DNA of 64,000 nt. Origin: Echinometra lucunter. Lineage: Eukaryota > Echinodermata > Echinoidea > Camarodonta > Echinometridae. Position 1 is the first letter of the stretch; each line of letters begins with the position of its first letter. The notes below the pieces were generated by a model, which saw only the letters and a list, made by a program, of their open reading frames with translations, made no database searches and was not told the DNA's origin. The translations under genes were made by a program, and so were the position numbers. Shown here in pieces: positions 22,830 to 33,718 of this stretch. The DNA lies in the NCBI GenBank assembly GCA_029962745.1, contig CM057156.1, forward strand, positions 26,684,421 through 26,748,420, in the 5' to 3' direction.

Positions 22830-25800
22830 AATAATGAAGATAAATCAAACAAATTCCTGCAGGTGGGATGCAGTAATCCTGTTGATATGAGAGAAGTAAG
22901 ATTTGCTCATGGATGTGGGGTTATTTCTGACTGTTTGGAAAAACAAAATCTCCTTTTCTAGCATTGATCCGAACCTTCGGAATTTTCTTTTGTTTTCATG
23001 CTTTTAGGCCCGTCAACTGCAGTTTCTGAAACGTTTCTTTCAATGTATCGACGAACCCATGTGCGTCTACGGGCTACTCGGAGTACGCGTCTTTCAGAGT
23101 TCATGATTTCTGATTTTGAAGTATCAACAATTCAAAGTTCAAAATAGCTCTTAATCTAGCAACTAGCCATGTTTTTTAATAATCAGGATAATAAATTTCC
23201 CATGGGTAACGACTGTAAAGATGGCAAAGTTTCTCCCCACCTTATACATTTGCATTAAAACCACCCTGTTCTGAACACAACGTTTAAAGACAGAAGCTCA
23301 TTTTAAAGTTCACGCCATTTCATTCATATCCACTAGGCTTATAACGTCGCGCATACAGTAAGGAGATTTAGAATGATTTTTAAGTTGCGTAGGATCATGA
23401 CATTTTTCCTAAAGCTCGCTTTACAAAATATTTAGATACTTAATGTAGCTTAATGCATATGGCAGACAGATTAAAGGAGATCAACAGCAGAGGCTTGCAC
23501 AGACAATTAAAGCCATTTGCTACTTTCAACGACCATGGCAACATCATCAAAGAAAACAACAACACAGGCCAAAGTACGCGAGAATACAGATTGTTGCCAT
23601 ATCTTTAACCGTAGATTTTGTGGTTTAATGGCAAATAGTGAAGGGCTGTGCTCAGAATACGATATCTCTTGTAAAAAAAACAACAACAATAAATCTGCAT
23701 GGAAGCCTTAATAAATTAATCCCTGAAAAGACGATGTGAATTGATAATCCTACTCTACACAAAAGATAGAATAAGAAAATTTGATGTTCTTGAAATGTTA
23801 ATGTATTCCACGGCTTTAAGCTGAACTATACGTTTAGAAAAGGGTAAAAACAATAGAACCGATTAAACACTCCTCGATCACCATAAACAAGAGGGGAAGG
23901 TCAGAGTTTAAAAAAAATACGGGGACAGGGTATTGTATATCCATATTTCAAGGTATCTCTATATTCCTCCGATATAATACCTTCACATTTTAGGTCGATG
24001 GTAAGCCAAGATTATTACGGCATATACAGAGGCTTTCATCTCGGATTTTAAAGGTATCCGGATAATAAGAGCATCGAAAATTCATAAAAAGTTTCAGAAT
24101 GATCTTTAGGTACTTTGACATGCTTGCCAACCGTAGTTAAATTCGCGGGGGGGGGGGGGGTTAAACTTTTTTTCTTCCCTGAATGTTAGATAAACATCTA
24201 TGAAAGTTTAAAAGAAAATGGAAAAAAAAGTATCGGCAACCCTATCATATGGTGGGATTGTCAGAATATTATGCTTTTCCTAGGTACTGATGAATCTTAA
24301 TTCATGCCATGATGACAAAGAGGAGGCATTTTAAGGAATTACGTATCTGCGTTAACATCGACAAGTTGTCGCTTTTCGGAACTTTTTGGATTTATTTTTA
24401 AAAGATGATTTCAAACGATAACTTTTAAGCATCTAAAGTAGTGGAAAATCAAGGAAACATCGATATTTCCAAAGTTTCCTTCTGCCATTAGTCTGAACCG
24501 TCCGTGCAAACTCTCAGACGCCATCGAAGGGATAATCTCTTTGAAGAAGAAAAACAAAAGACTTGCAAGAACTTTTTAAATTCCCCTTTCAACATGCCAT
24601 CACAGACTCATTTGTCCTCACTACAGACTACCAAATGCCTTTTCCTTTCGTTTAATGTCGCCGAAGAAATGTTACGACTATGCATATACATGATATATTC
24701 TACCTTTGCACCTGATTTTATTTATTTAACACGTTGCTGGTCTTCACACGTTACGTTGCATAGGAGTCGGCAATTCAGTGAGGCAACCTGCAGACGAGAA
24801 ATAAAACCAACAGGTAAAATTGATGAGTTATCTATCAATAGATTTATTTAAACTTTCCAGAGTTACTTCTTCTTGCCTACCTATAGTGGATGATTAGATT
24901 ACCCCCCCCCCCCCCCCCAAATAAAATAAATAAATGAATAAAAAGTTTACCTTACTCGACGCTGTTAAGAAGAATAACATTTTGGTTCTAATTGAGTCAT
25001 TGTTGATATGCGTCATTTTGAATGCCCTGATTTTTTTTTTCTAAAGCAATCGTAACGACTGGATGCAAACCTTCTTCATAATTATACTTCTTTTTTTCAT
25101 CAGGATTATCACTTGGTGATTGTTTGCGATGGTTGCCGACTTTGGAAAAAAAAAACAACAGTTGAAAATGCATCTTTTCTATGTTTCCAATTCGTAGGTT
25201 TGTTGAAATATATACGAAAAGGAAAGACGGTTTAAAGGGCTTTCTGAATTTGAGCTCATTCCAGATTGTCAAAAAGTCAAACAAGAAGTTTCATGCATCG
25301 AATATGATATACACGAATATAAGATATAAAGCTTAAATGATTCTTAGAAAAAGTTTAAGTCAAAAGAAACTTCAGTAATCTTGGAGCTTCTCGGGAGCTT
25401 CTAAGTCGATTCTAAATTGCCTAACCCCTGATTAAAATTTAAAGCTGGCGCCAACTGAACATTATAATAAAGCCGACTTCTTTGTAATGAAGTGCCTCTG
25501 CCAATATTATGCCTCCAAACCCCCCCCCCCCCAAAAAAAAAAAAAAAAATGTGCATCGAGATGAATTTTCCTTCCCCTTTCCCCGAAATAGATTGTTTTA
25601 GGAATTGTCATAGAGGACCCCCCCCCCCACACACACACACACAGGTAAAAACACGCATTCACACAATTCAATTCAGATTTATTGATATAAAATCCACAAT
25701 TTTGGATTATAATCAATACACACGATAGCAAATTTTAATATTTTCCATTGAAATACACAAATTGGTAGCCTAGCTGAGCCGTGGTAATATTGAGAGCGTC

Positions 25801-25870
25801 TTGAGCACCTTGTTTGGTGGATAAGTGCGCTACATAAACTGTTGTTGCTGTTGTTTTTATCATTATTATT
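22830..25870. other. No supported gene
   Basis: AT-rich, with C-run to A-run junctions at 24902 and 25519-25549 and a C run plus CA repeat at 25618-25642. The frame at 24504-24851 (115 codons) shows no recognisable domain. Confidence 0.5.
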
Positions 25871-25880
25871 ACACACATAG

Positions 25881-26241
25881 AAAAAAGGGTTAAATTTTGC
25901 AACCTTCAAATGCAACAGTAGGAGCTCCTTTATGGGTACAACTTTGCACCCTACGAAGCAGTTTGCACCTTTAAGGGTGCAGTGAGCTACATTTTACACC
26001 CTTAGGGATGCAGAGTTGTACCCTTTACGGAAGGTGCATATTTGCACCCTTTTGAATGCAAAATTTTCTGCACCCTTAAAGGTGCAAAGTTGTACCTTCA
26101 AGGGTGCAGACGGGCATTTTCGGGTGCTAACAAGAACAGAAACGAGAAAGGTGCATCTTTGCATCTTTTTCATGTAGGGTGCAAGATTGCACCCAAAAAG
26201 GTGATGCCAGTGTTGCATTTAGGGTGCAAAATTGAACCTTT
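25881..26241. mobile_element. Inverted-repeat element, copy 1 of 2 (GTGCAAA-rich)
   Basis: The left end AAAGGGTTAAATTTTGCAACC...AAATGCAAC matches the reverse complement of the right end AAAGGTTCAATTTTGCACCC...AAATGCAAC. The interior is packed with GGTGCA/TGCACC motifs in both orientations. The same sequence recurs at 51164-51530, so this is a family. It codes for nothing recognisable. Confidence 0.72.
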
Positions 26242-27400
26242 GATTCTAATTATGACCCATGTGTGTACCCTTTTATCTATTTATTTGAAATGATTATTTC
26301 ATTTATTCATTTTGCTAATGCCTTTTATGTCTGTCGTCTTAATTAGTGTGTTATTGCAATTCATGTTCACATACCTTTTAAAAGCCAACAGAAAACTGCT
26401 TACCACTCTACTTTCTGCAAAATTTAAAGGGACATTTTAAAGGGATTTAAAGGGACAAAGATAGGCGCACGGCTATCTTATGCCATGCAAGAGCACATGA
26501 ATGTGAAATAGATATTCCTTTTGCCCTTAGGCCAGCTGTACGGTTATGGAATATTAACGATTTTCATCCCGGATTTCAAAGTCCGCATCGGAAGGATGAA
26601 AGCCTCGAGCACAGGGGATTAATATGACACATGAAACTGACATCAAAGTTTTCTATCTTGCATAAATGTCTTTGAAATGGTTACGTTCTCGGGAAATCTT
26701 GGATGATTGAGGAATTTCCACGGTACAGGGCGATTAAAATCCTTGGATGATAGCATTTCGAAACGGCGACAGTTTTCCAGTACTCTCCATGCTCACGAAC
26801 ATGTCGAAGGGAAGGTGAAGGGCTAAAAGGGGTGAAAATTATTGACTAAATAATAATTTTTTCATTCCTTCTTTCATGATTTGATTTCAGTGTGGGAAAG
26901 TTTCATGGTAGATATGCGACCTGCAACAACTGCTCTATACTAGAAATAGACTAGAAATATTTTTAATTTCCGGGCCAAAACTTTTATGCCAGTTGCATGG
27001 GCTGGCGTGCGGTCGTATGACCAGATCACAATATTTTATCAGTTATGTCTTTTTTAAAATAAAATGTAGATATTTTTCTAGGATGGAGTTATTTTTAGCC
27101 AGCAAATGTAGATAAGGAGAAAGAAGTTGGAAAGAAGATAAGGATTTAGCTAAAAAGTAAGCCCGAGATGAAATCTTTGAAATGACTAAAAGAAAAATAA
27201 GGATATATTCGTTAATATTCGCATTTCACCCTCAGGCCACTGAGACATGAACATATAAGGATTATTCCTCTTATGCTGAATGTCAGGAAAAAGAAAGCCT
27301 AGAGGATTTAAGCATATAACATATGATACCATGCATATGAATGTTTGGAATCGATTCGTTCTTTTAAATAAGAGCTATGGAGAAAATGAATTCAACGGGA
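26242..27400. other. No supported gene
   Basis: Mostly unique-looking AT-rich DNA with a short TTTAAAGGGACA repeat near 26426-26460. Low repeat content makes it a place to look for conserved regulatory sequence, but nothing specific is visible. Confidence 0.4.
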
Positions 27401-27407
27401 GCTCAGT

Positions 27408-27538
27408 TGAGGGAGCGAGTTGGCTAAGTCGGTAAAGCGTCTTCCTGTCCTGGGTTTGAGTCCAACCCAGGCGGATGACTGAAGCCTACGTTGTGTGTTA
27501 ACGTGCTCCTCCCCTGTTTTATAGACGCAGGCTATGTT
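27408..27538 (+). mobile_element. tRNA-headed SINE running into the assembly gap
   Basis: The A-box region GAGTTGGCTAAGTCGGTAAA and B box GGGTTTGAGTCC are spaced as in a tRNA, with CCTGGGTTTGAGTCCAACCCAGG forming the T arm. The body starts GCGGATGACTGAAGCCTACG and is cut by the run of N. It is a third head type. Its low similarity to known functional tRNAs in the anticodon arm argues against a cellular tRNA gene. Confidence 0.6.
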
Positions 27539-28038
27539 NNNNNNNNNNNNNNNNNNNNNNNNNNNNNNNNNNNNNNNNNNNNNNNNNNNNNNNNNNNNNN
27601 NNNNNNNNNNNNNNNNNNNNNNNNNNNNNNNNNNNNNNNNNNNNNNNNNNNNNNNNNNNNNNNNNNNNNNNNNNNNNNNNNNNNNNNNNNNNNNNNNNNN
27701 NNNNNNNNNNNNNNNNNNNNNNNNNNNNNNNNNNNNNNNNNNNNNNNNNNNNNNNNNNNNNNNNNNNNNNNNNNNNNNNNNNNNNNNNNNNNNNNNNNNN
27801 NNNNNNNNNNNNNNNNNNNNNNNNNNNNNNNNNNNNNNNNNNNNNNNNNNNNNNNNNNNNNNNNNNNNNNNNNNNNNNNNNNNNNNNNNNNNNNNNNNNN
27901 NNNNNNNNNNNNNNNNNNNNNNNNNNNNNNNNNNNNNNNNNNNNNNNNNNNNNNNNNNNNNNNNNNNNNNNNNNNNNNNNNNNNNNNNNNNNNNNNNNNN
28001 NNNNNNNNNNNNNNNNNNNNNNNNNNNNNNNNNNNNNN
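27539..28038. other. Assembly gap of exactly 500 N
   Basis: A run of 500 N. A round length suggests a placeholder rather than a measured gap. It is followed directly by a GTA trinucleotide array (28039-28085) and preceded by a SINE, so collapsed repeat is the likely cause. Reading frames that cross it are meaningless. Confidence 0.98.
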
Positions 28039-28085
28039 GTAGTAGTAGTAGTAGTAGTACTGGTAGTAGTAGCAGTAGTAGTAAT
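28039..28085 (+). repeat. GTA trinucleotide array at the gap edge
   Basis: GTAGTAGTA repeat beginning at the first base after the gap; its true length is unknown. Confidence 0.95.
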
Positions 28086-28089
28086 AGTG

Positions 28090-30757
28090 TCATTGTCGAT
28101 GCCGTTTTTCGTAGTGGTTGTCGTCATCATAGTAATTTTAATGAGAGGAGCATCGGGGCAAGGAGATGGGGTAGAAAGAATGAAACAGAGAAAGGGGGAG
28201 AGAAAAAGAGGAATGGCGCTTGAAGGAGGAGGTGGTGAGGATGTTTGTAAAATTCAAGGGTTTAGGACAATTAGCAGAAGAGCAACGAAGTGTTTTTGTA
28301 CTCCTGGCATTTTCTTTTTTCTCGTTCCTATTTTTCCCCTCCACCCACATTACCAAAATTACTACATATACAATAAAATGGCCGCAGGAGGTAAATATAT
28401 CTTCCGCTGCGTAATATTTTTATTACGGGGTGATTTGTTTATGGAGTTGAAAGCATTAGCAAAGGGATGACAGAAAAGAAACAAGATTGTCCACACTGGC
28501 CTGCCGATGCACAATGCCTCGGCTTTTATGTTCTCATTTTCCCTCCAAATGAAGACTCAAATGGAACCTTTATTTTGAATAGAAATATTTCGAGGTGTTT
28601 ACACAAATATTGCTCTTGCTACTTTGACAATACGCACGGCCCCATTTGGGATTCTGCTCTTGCTGGTTAACCGGAGGAGCAAAGCTGTGAGATAATTCCT
28701 TGTCTTGACAAGCCGTTAAGCATTTTCCTGCTCTTGACCGGAAATTATTTCGTAGGGCAAAATGCTTCTGAGTCCTCTAACAGGTTTTCAGGGTGAACTT
28801 TTGCCAACATTGCCAAGATGCGCATCTAGAGAAACTGCGAATTAATCGCAGATAGTGGTATCGAGGTGGTGCCGTTTAAAGGTTTGAAGGGGTTGCAAAG
28901 CCGTTGATACGAGATTATGTCCTTTAGCAAGACATTTAATCAGCATTTTTTCTCAATCCTGGTTTTTAATGGATTTCAGGCTACCATCTCGATGCCTCAC
29001 ACATTGCTTGATATGCAAAGTTTGTGCCGCGGGATTATGAGCTGGGCTTTCCTTAACCATGTTCGATTACCGGTTTTTGTTTGTTTGTTTGTTCGTTTGT
29101 TTTCTGTGCCTGCCTGAAATTTAGAGACTCTACCCATTTCATTCTCTAATCTATAAAGCTACTATAAATTTCGAAGCTCGCAATGATTGTCGGTGAAAAT
29201 CCCATCCGCCGTACACCAAAATGATTAGACTCCCTCCAATACTTCTGATAACCATGATAACTCCAAACTGTGTTAACGTAGTGAAATGCATGCTTCCAAC
29301 TTTATCATGGGATATAATGTTTACGCGACAAGTAAGAATTTGCCATCTGCCCCAGTGTGTAACACTGATTTTGTGTACTGTTGCCAAATAATGCCATTGC
29401 CATAAGTGCCTCCATCTCACGTTGTATTAAATGGAATGGTACTTCATCATTTTATAGCTCAGAACAATGTTCATAACTTTTGATTTAACAAAGTGTGTAA
29501 AACTGATTTTGTGTACTGTTGCCAAGCTGCTTCATAAAATATGTTTGTTTATGATCGGCGGGTAAGCTTATTCATTTAATTCCGGTAATGTTGTGTGGAT
29601 ATAGACAGATGATGGTCCAAAGTAACCTTTAGAAAGGATATGGTAGCCTGTCTTTATCTTGGTAACTGCAAGCCTTCTACTTAATTTTTTGTTTTGTTTT
29701 TTGTTTGTTTGTTTGTTTTTTGTTGTTTTTTGTTAGCCTCGGGCCCTGAACTATAAGAGATCATATTCCTTGATTTATAGTATAATTAATAATTTTTTAG
29801 ACAGTTTTTCAAAAATACAGACAAAGAGAACGAGGAGAAACTAGGAGGGAGAGAGGCGAAGAGGACGTGTGGAAAAAAGAACTGGAGAGGGTGAGAGGGG
29901 CACAGGTTTGTTTTTTTCAATAGCTATTTACTGGGACAGGATTTTAAAGAGAAAGATACATTTTGTACTTATTTTCTTATATTTCCAAAGAAGACAGATA
30001 AAAGGGGGCAATATGAAGAAAAAGAGAAACGGAAACATACCGGAAACGGAAAGAAAGAGAGAGGGAGGACATGGAGGAGGGCATAAGTTCGCGCGCCAAC
30101 AAACATGTCTAACCATGCTAACTGGTGTTTAGGGATCAATACTCCATCAGCGACTGACCTCCCTTTTCTAGGAAAAACCATCTAAGAGGAGAAGATACCA
30201 AAGTCACTGCTCTACCTGACCCGGTGTTCACCGATTTGTGCCTCTTCAGTCGTACTCGGATAACTTCTTTCATCTCCCTATCGATTCTAAGCACTCTCCA
30301 ATCAGAAGTGCACGTGTGCCCGAAAGTCAAGGCGTTCTACATTGATTGAAGTCGTAACTTTCAGCTCACATGCACGCACACATGCATGTACAACCAAACA
30401 TGCACGCAAAGTTGTTTTCCTTGGTGCGTTCCCATATGCTGGAATCGTAGTAGGGAAGCTTAAAATATTTGCCATCGAGATGACGAGACAATTTAGGCCA
30501 AGAAGATAAGAAGACGATAAAACGAGTAAGCTGACTTGTTTAGGACAAGAAGAGGAGATGACGAGTTGTGGAACTTCAGTTATCCCCGAGGCGCATTCAG
30601 AAAGAAAATGTTGTTTGCAGATGGTTGTACCACCTTAAAATATCGGGTTAGTAGACTGACTGACTGAGGATTAATATTTCCCAACCCTACAGGAAAGTAT
30701 TTATATGGTTGTACATGTAGCAGGTTAGCAAGCATGGGACTTAAAGTTAAGTCATTA
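28090..30757. other. No supported gene
   Basis: It contains the 34-bp repeat pair, T/G-rich GTTT arrays (29074-29101, 29690-29732) and a purine island at 29815-30080. Confidence 0.5.
29354..29525 (+). repeat. 34-bp direct repeat pair
   Basis: 29354-29387 and 29492-29525 share AGTGTGTAA.ACTGATTTTG followed by TGTACTGTTGCCAA, with one mismatch, 138 bp apart. The flanks are not similar. Confidence 0.85.
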
Positions 30758-30765
30758 TTCCTAGG

Positions 30766-31331
30766 CACCGGCGTAAATCCACTTTGAGGAGTGGGGGGGG
30801 GGGGAGGGGATGATTGACCTTTTTGCCGATTTTTTTTTTTTTTTTTTTTTTTGTCGAACTCACACTAAAGTATAAACACACGCCCTCACTCACCTGCACA
30901 GACCCTCTTACACACATTGTAATTTTTATAAGTTGCGAACGAGCGAAGCGAGCGAGCCAGTAATTACCACTTTTCTGGTTTTCAATCGCATTTTCAAATA
31001 GAAATTCTATGATATGATGAGCAAGCGAGCCAAAAATAACCACTTTTCTGGTTTTCAATCGCATTTTCAAACGAAAATTCTAAAATATGATGAGCGAGCG
31101 AAGCGAGCGAGCAAAAAATAAGAGCTTTTTTGGTTTTAAATCGCATTTTCAAATAGAAATTCTAAAATATGATGGTTGTTTATGACAGATTATTAAACAT
31201 TTTATTAACTGATTAATTCAAATATCATTTCTTCCTTATAAAGTGGGGGGATATTTGTACACGCCATCCCCCCTCTCAGAAAAGTGAGGGATATATCCCC
31301 CATCCCCCCCCCCCCCCGATTTACGCCAATG
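30766..31331. mobile_element. hAT-like non-autonomous element with internal GAGCGAAGC repeats
   Basis: The left end CACCGGCGTAAATCCACTTT and the reverse complement of the right end CATTGGCGTAAATCGGGGGG share the core GGCGTAAATC. The flanks TTCCTAGG (30758-30765) and TTCCTGGG (31332-31339) form an 8-bp target duplication with one mismatch. G runs lie just inside both ends. The interior has three copies of a 73-82-bp unit at 30954-31180. No transposase frame is present. Confidence 0.75.
30945..31180 (+). repeat. Three-copy tandem repeat, 73-82 bp
   Basis: Each unit runs GAGC(C/A)-AAAAATAA-CACTTTTCTGGTTTT-AATCGCATTTTCAAA-GAAATTCTA-ATATGATGA and ends in GCGAGCGAAGCGAGC-type sequence. Units begin near 30954, 31027 and 31109; the third is spaced further because of an additional GAGCGAAGC. 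The array is internal to the hAT-like element. Confidence 0.75.
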
Positions 31332-32004
31332 TTCCTGGGACTTAGTTATGATGATTGATGCCTTACCAGTGGGCACTCGCTCAGAGAATTAGTTTTAGCC
31401 TGGCACTTTTCCGTCAAGAGTCTACTGCTCTGCACCCAGGGCCTGCAGTTCTGACGCCTTACGATCATGACGATATTCTCGTCTTATGAGAACGAAGCTC
31501 ATGAGACACAAAGCACGACGCCAGATCATGAACGGTTGACACTGTCATGACTGTAGGGATGTAAATGTAACGAGACACATTTAACATTTCAGTGATTAGT
31601 ACAGAGATAAGAAATACACAGAAGGAGAAGGCACAGATTCAGAGAGATAGCCACTGAGTGAGAGTGTATGAAAGAAAAGAATAAAAAGAAGTTAAGAAAC
31701 TGGAGACGGAAAAAAAAAGAAAGCTAGATTAAAGGGAGAGAAGAGGGGAAAGAGAAAGAAAGAAGAAGAGAAAACGATGCTCATGGGAAATCTAAATCAT
31801 AGAAAGAGATATGAAATTTGGTTGATATGGTACTATGTTGAGCGTGTTGAGGGTTCCATTCATCAGTATTTCTTATCATGAAATGTCTTTTAATCGATAT
31901 TGGTTATATATGTGATTCCGATTGCCCGATCAAATTATTTGACTGAAATGTTGCCATTGGAGAATGATTGTCCGTGGACTTCTCTGGGTTTCCTGCAGCT
32001 AGAC

Positions 32005-32156
32005 CACTAGCGTAGACAGGTCCTCATACCTGGGGGGGGGGGGGGGGAATGATCCCCCAATTGATACATATTCATATACACAAGTATATGCATCCACTTC
32101 AAAAAGTGGGGATGCATCCCCCCCCCCCCCCCCCCCCCCTATCTAGACGCCCCCTG
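32005..32156. mobile_element. hAT-like MITE with G/C-run subtermini
   Basis: Flanked by exact 8-bp duplications AGCTAGAC (31997-32004, 32157-32164). The left terminus is CACTAGCGTAGACAGG. The reverse complement of the right terminus is CAGGGGCGTCTAGATAGG. These fit the CAGGGGCGNANCNAGG style of hAT ends. Each terminus is followed inward by a long G run (a C run at the right end on this strand). It is 152 bp and has no coding capacity. Confidence 0.8.
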
Positions 32157-32654
32157 AGCTAGACCGTGTGCAGATATTATCAAGTGCTTTCAATCTGAAT
32201 ATTTGTTGCGCGGTTTTAATTTTTTGTCTCTTCTGAATATAAGCTGCCATTTTTCGTTTTCTATCCCATTTCAAAAGTTTCCCAAGGAAATATCATTCCA
32301 TAAACTTCATGTCAATCAAAATCTTATTGCATCATTATCATACACACTGTAGCTCAGGCGGAACTGAGTAATTTGCAGATTAGGATAATTCACGACTGAT
32401 CTTTTCAGTCATGTCAGTCGATATTCCCATCAGAATGAAATTAATATCAATTCAATATACCATTGTCTGAGAAGTTTCCCCTACAGAAATCTTTCGAATA
32501 TCTTTGGAATATCGAATCAAACAGCTTAAAGTGTACTTTTCTTTAGAATGGATAATTGCAACGTGTCTCTTTGGTCCCCGGCATAGAATAGTGTGACAAA
32601 TTTTCACAGGTCTACATGAAAAGTCCAATGAAGTCAATACTAGAAATTTAAAAA

Positions 32655-32716
32655 ACCGAAACTTACCGTACACAAAACTCTGCTACGTTTCGGTGGGATA
32701 CACCCATCATCGTCAG
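32655..32716 (-). other. Hammerhead-core-like motif with adjacent stem (weak)
   Basis: On the minus strand from 32716 the sequence reads CTGACGA, then a self-pairing TGGG..TGTA..CCCA stretch, then GAAACGTAGCAG. CUGANGA...GAAA is the hammerhead ribozyme core, and such motifs are known in terminal repeats of Penelope-like elements. However, the bases closing stem II are T and C and do not pair, and stems I and III are not convincing. An 8-bp perfect inverted repeat ACCGAAAC/GTTTCGGT (32655-32662, 32687-32694) overlaps it. Treat as a degenerate or chance match. Confidence 0.2.
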
Positions 32717-33718
32717 GCGGTTGAACATGTAGAATGAGACTGCGTCGAGGTTTGGTCCCGTCTGTGTCTTCATTAAAGAGACCGGATGAATAATAACTTT
32801 AATGATTTTACATGAAGAGTCCGTTTTATAAGATGGCATTCCAGCGAGACTAAATCAGATTGAAAAAAGAAGAGACATCATGGCAAAGGTTATGACGAAC
32901 AAAAGAAAACTCATCTCACTTTTTGAAATATCGGGGAACCTGTCACTTTCTAATGTCTCAATCACTGTATATGCTAAATTTCGACCGTTATGCGGCGATC
33001 TAGAACAAGTATTCATGACACAGTGATTGATTTGAAATTTACTGGTGGTGTCACGCGTCAAACACGCGTTTTCTCACTTTCAAAGTGCATTAAAATGAGA
33101 TGTAATAGAATATTATTGAGCCTGGCCTAATTTCATTTGAAAGAACATTGAAGATGCGTTTATTACCCGTTTAGATATCTACCTGTATGCAAGTATCTGG
33201 TAATATAAATATGTGCCCTTTTCTAGCTATGGCAACTTTTAACTGTTTAATAATTCAGAAGTTTCCGCGTATACGGGAAAGATGCATGGAATTGCACTTC
33301 AAAGCACGTTTTCTGCTCTTCGTACCGGTTTATTGAGCACATTAAGGGAAATTCTTCGTATATTAAGGGAAATACCCCGAAATTTGTACCGACCTCGAGG
33401 GCATGGATGAATTGTCTATCAAAATACAAAACAAAACAAAAAATAGATAACGTGCCCTTTTGACTGTGTATAGAATGGCAACCTTGAGTTCACTTTAGTA
33501 TAAAACAACCGTGAAAATTTCAAATGTCATCCAGGAGAAGTTGTATTTTGGAACATTTCCCCTTAGCGATAAAATCAGAGTTTGTCACCATTTCCTAATG
33601 CAACTCTTTCCTGTTGGAAAAGGATGGAAATCCGCAATGATTCAACTCCAAGCATGCCAAGTGTATATACCGTAAGATCTGATTAAGGCTACATGCATGG
33701 CATCAGGGCACCCACAAC

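Noticed and set aside
24504..24851. 115-codon frame in low-repeat DNA
   Set aside because: No family signature and unremarkable composition; a frame of this length is expected by chance.
27392..28223. Frames of about 180-230 codons across the N run
   Set aside because: Nearly all residues are unknown because they span the assembly gap.
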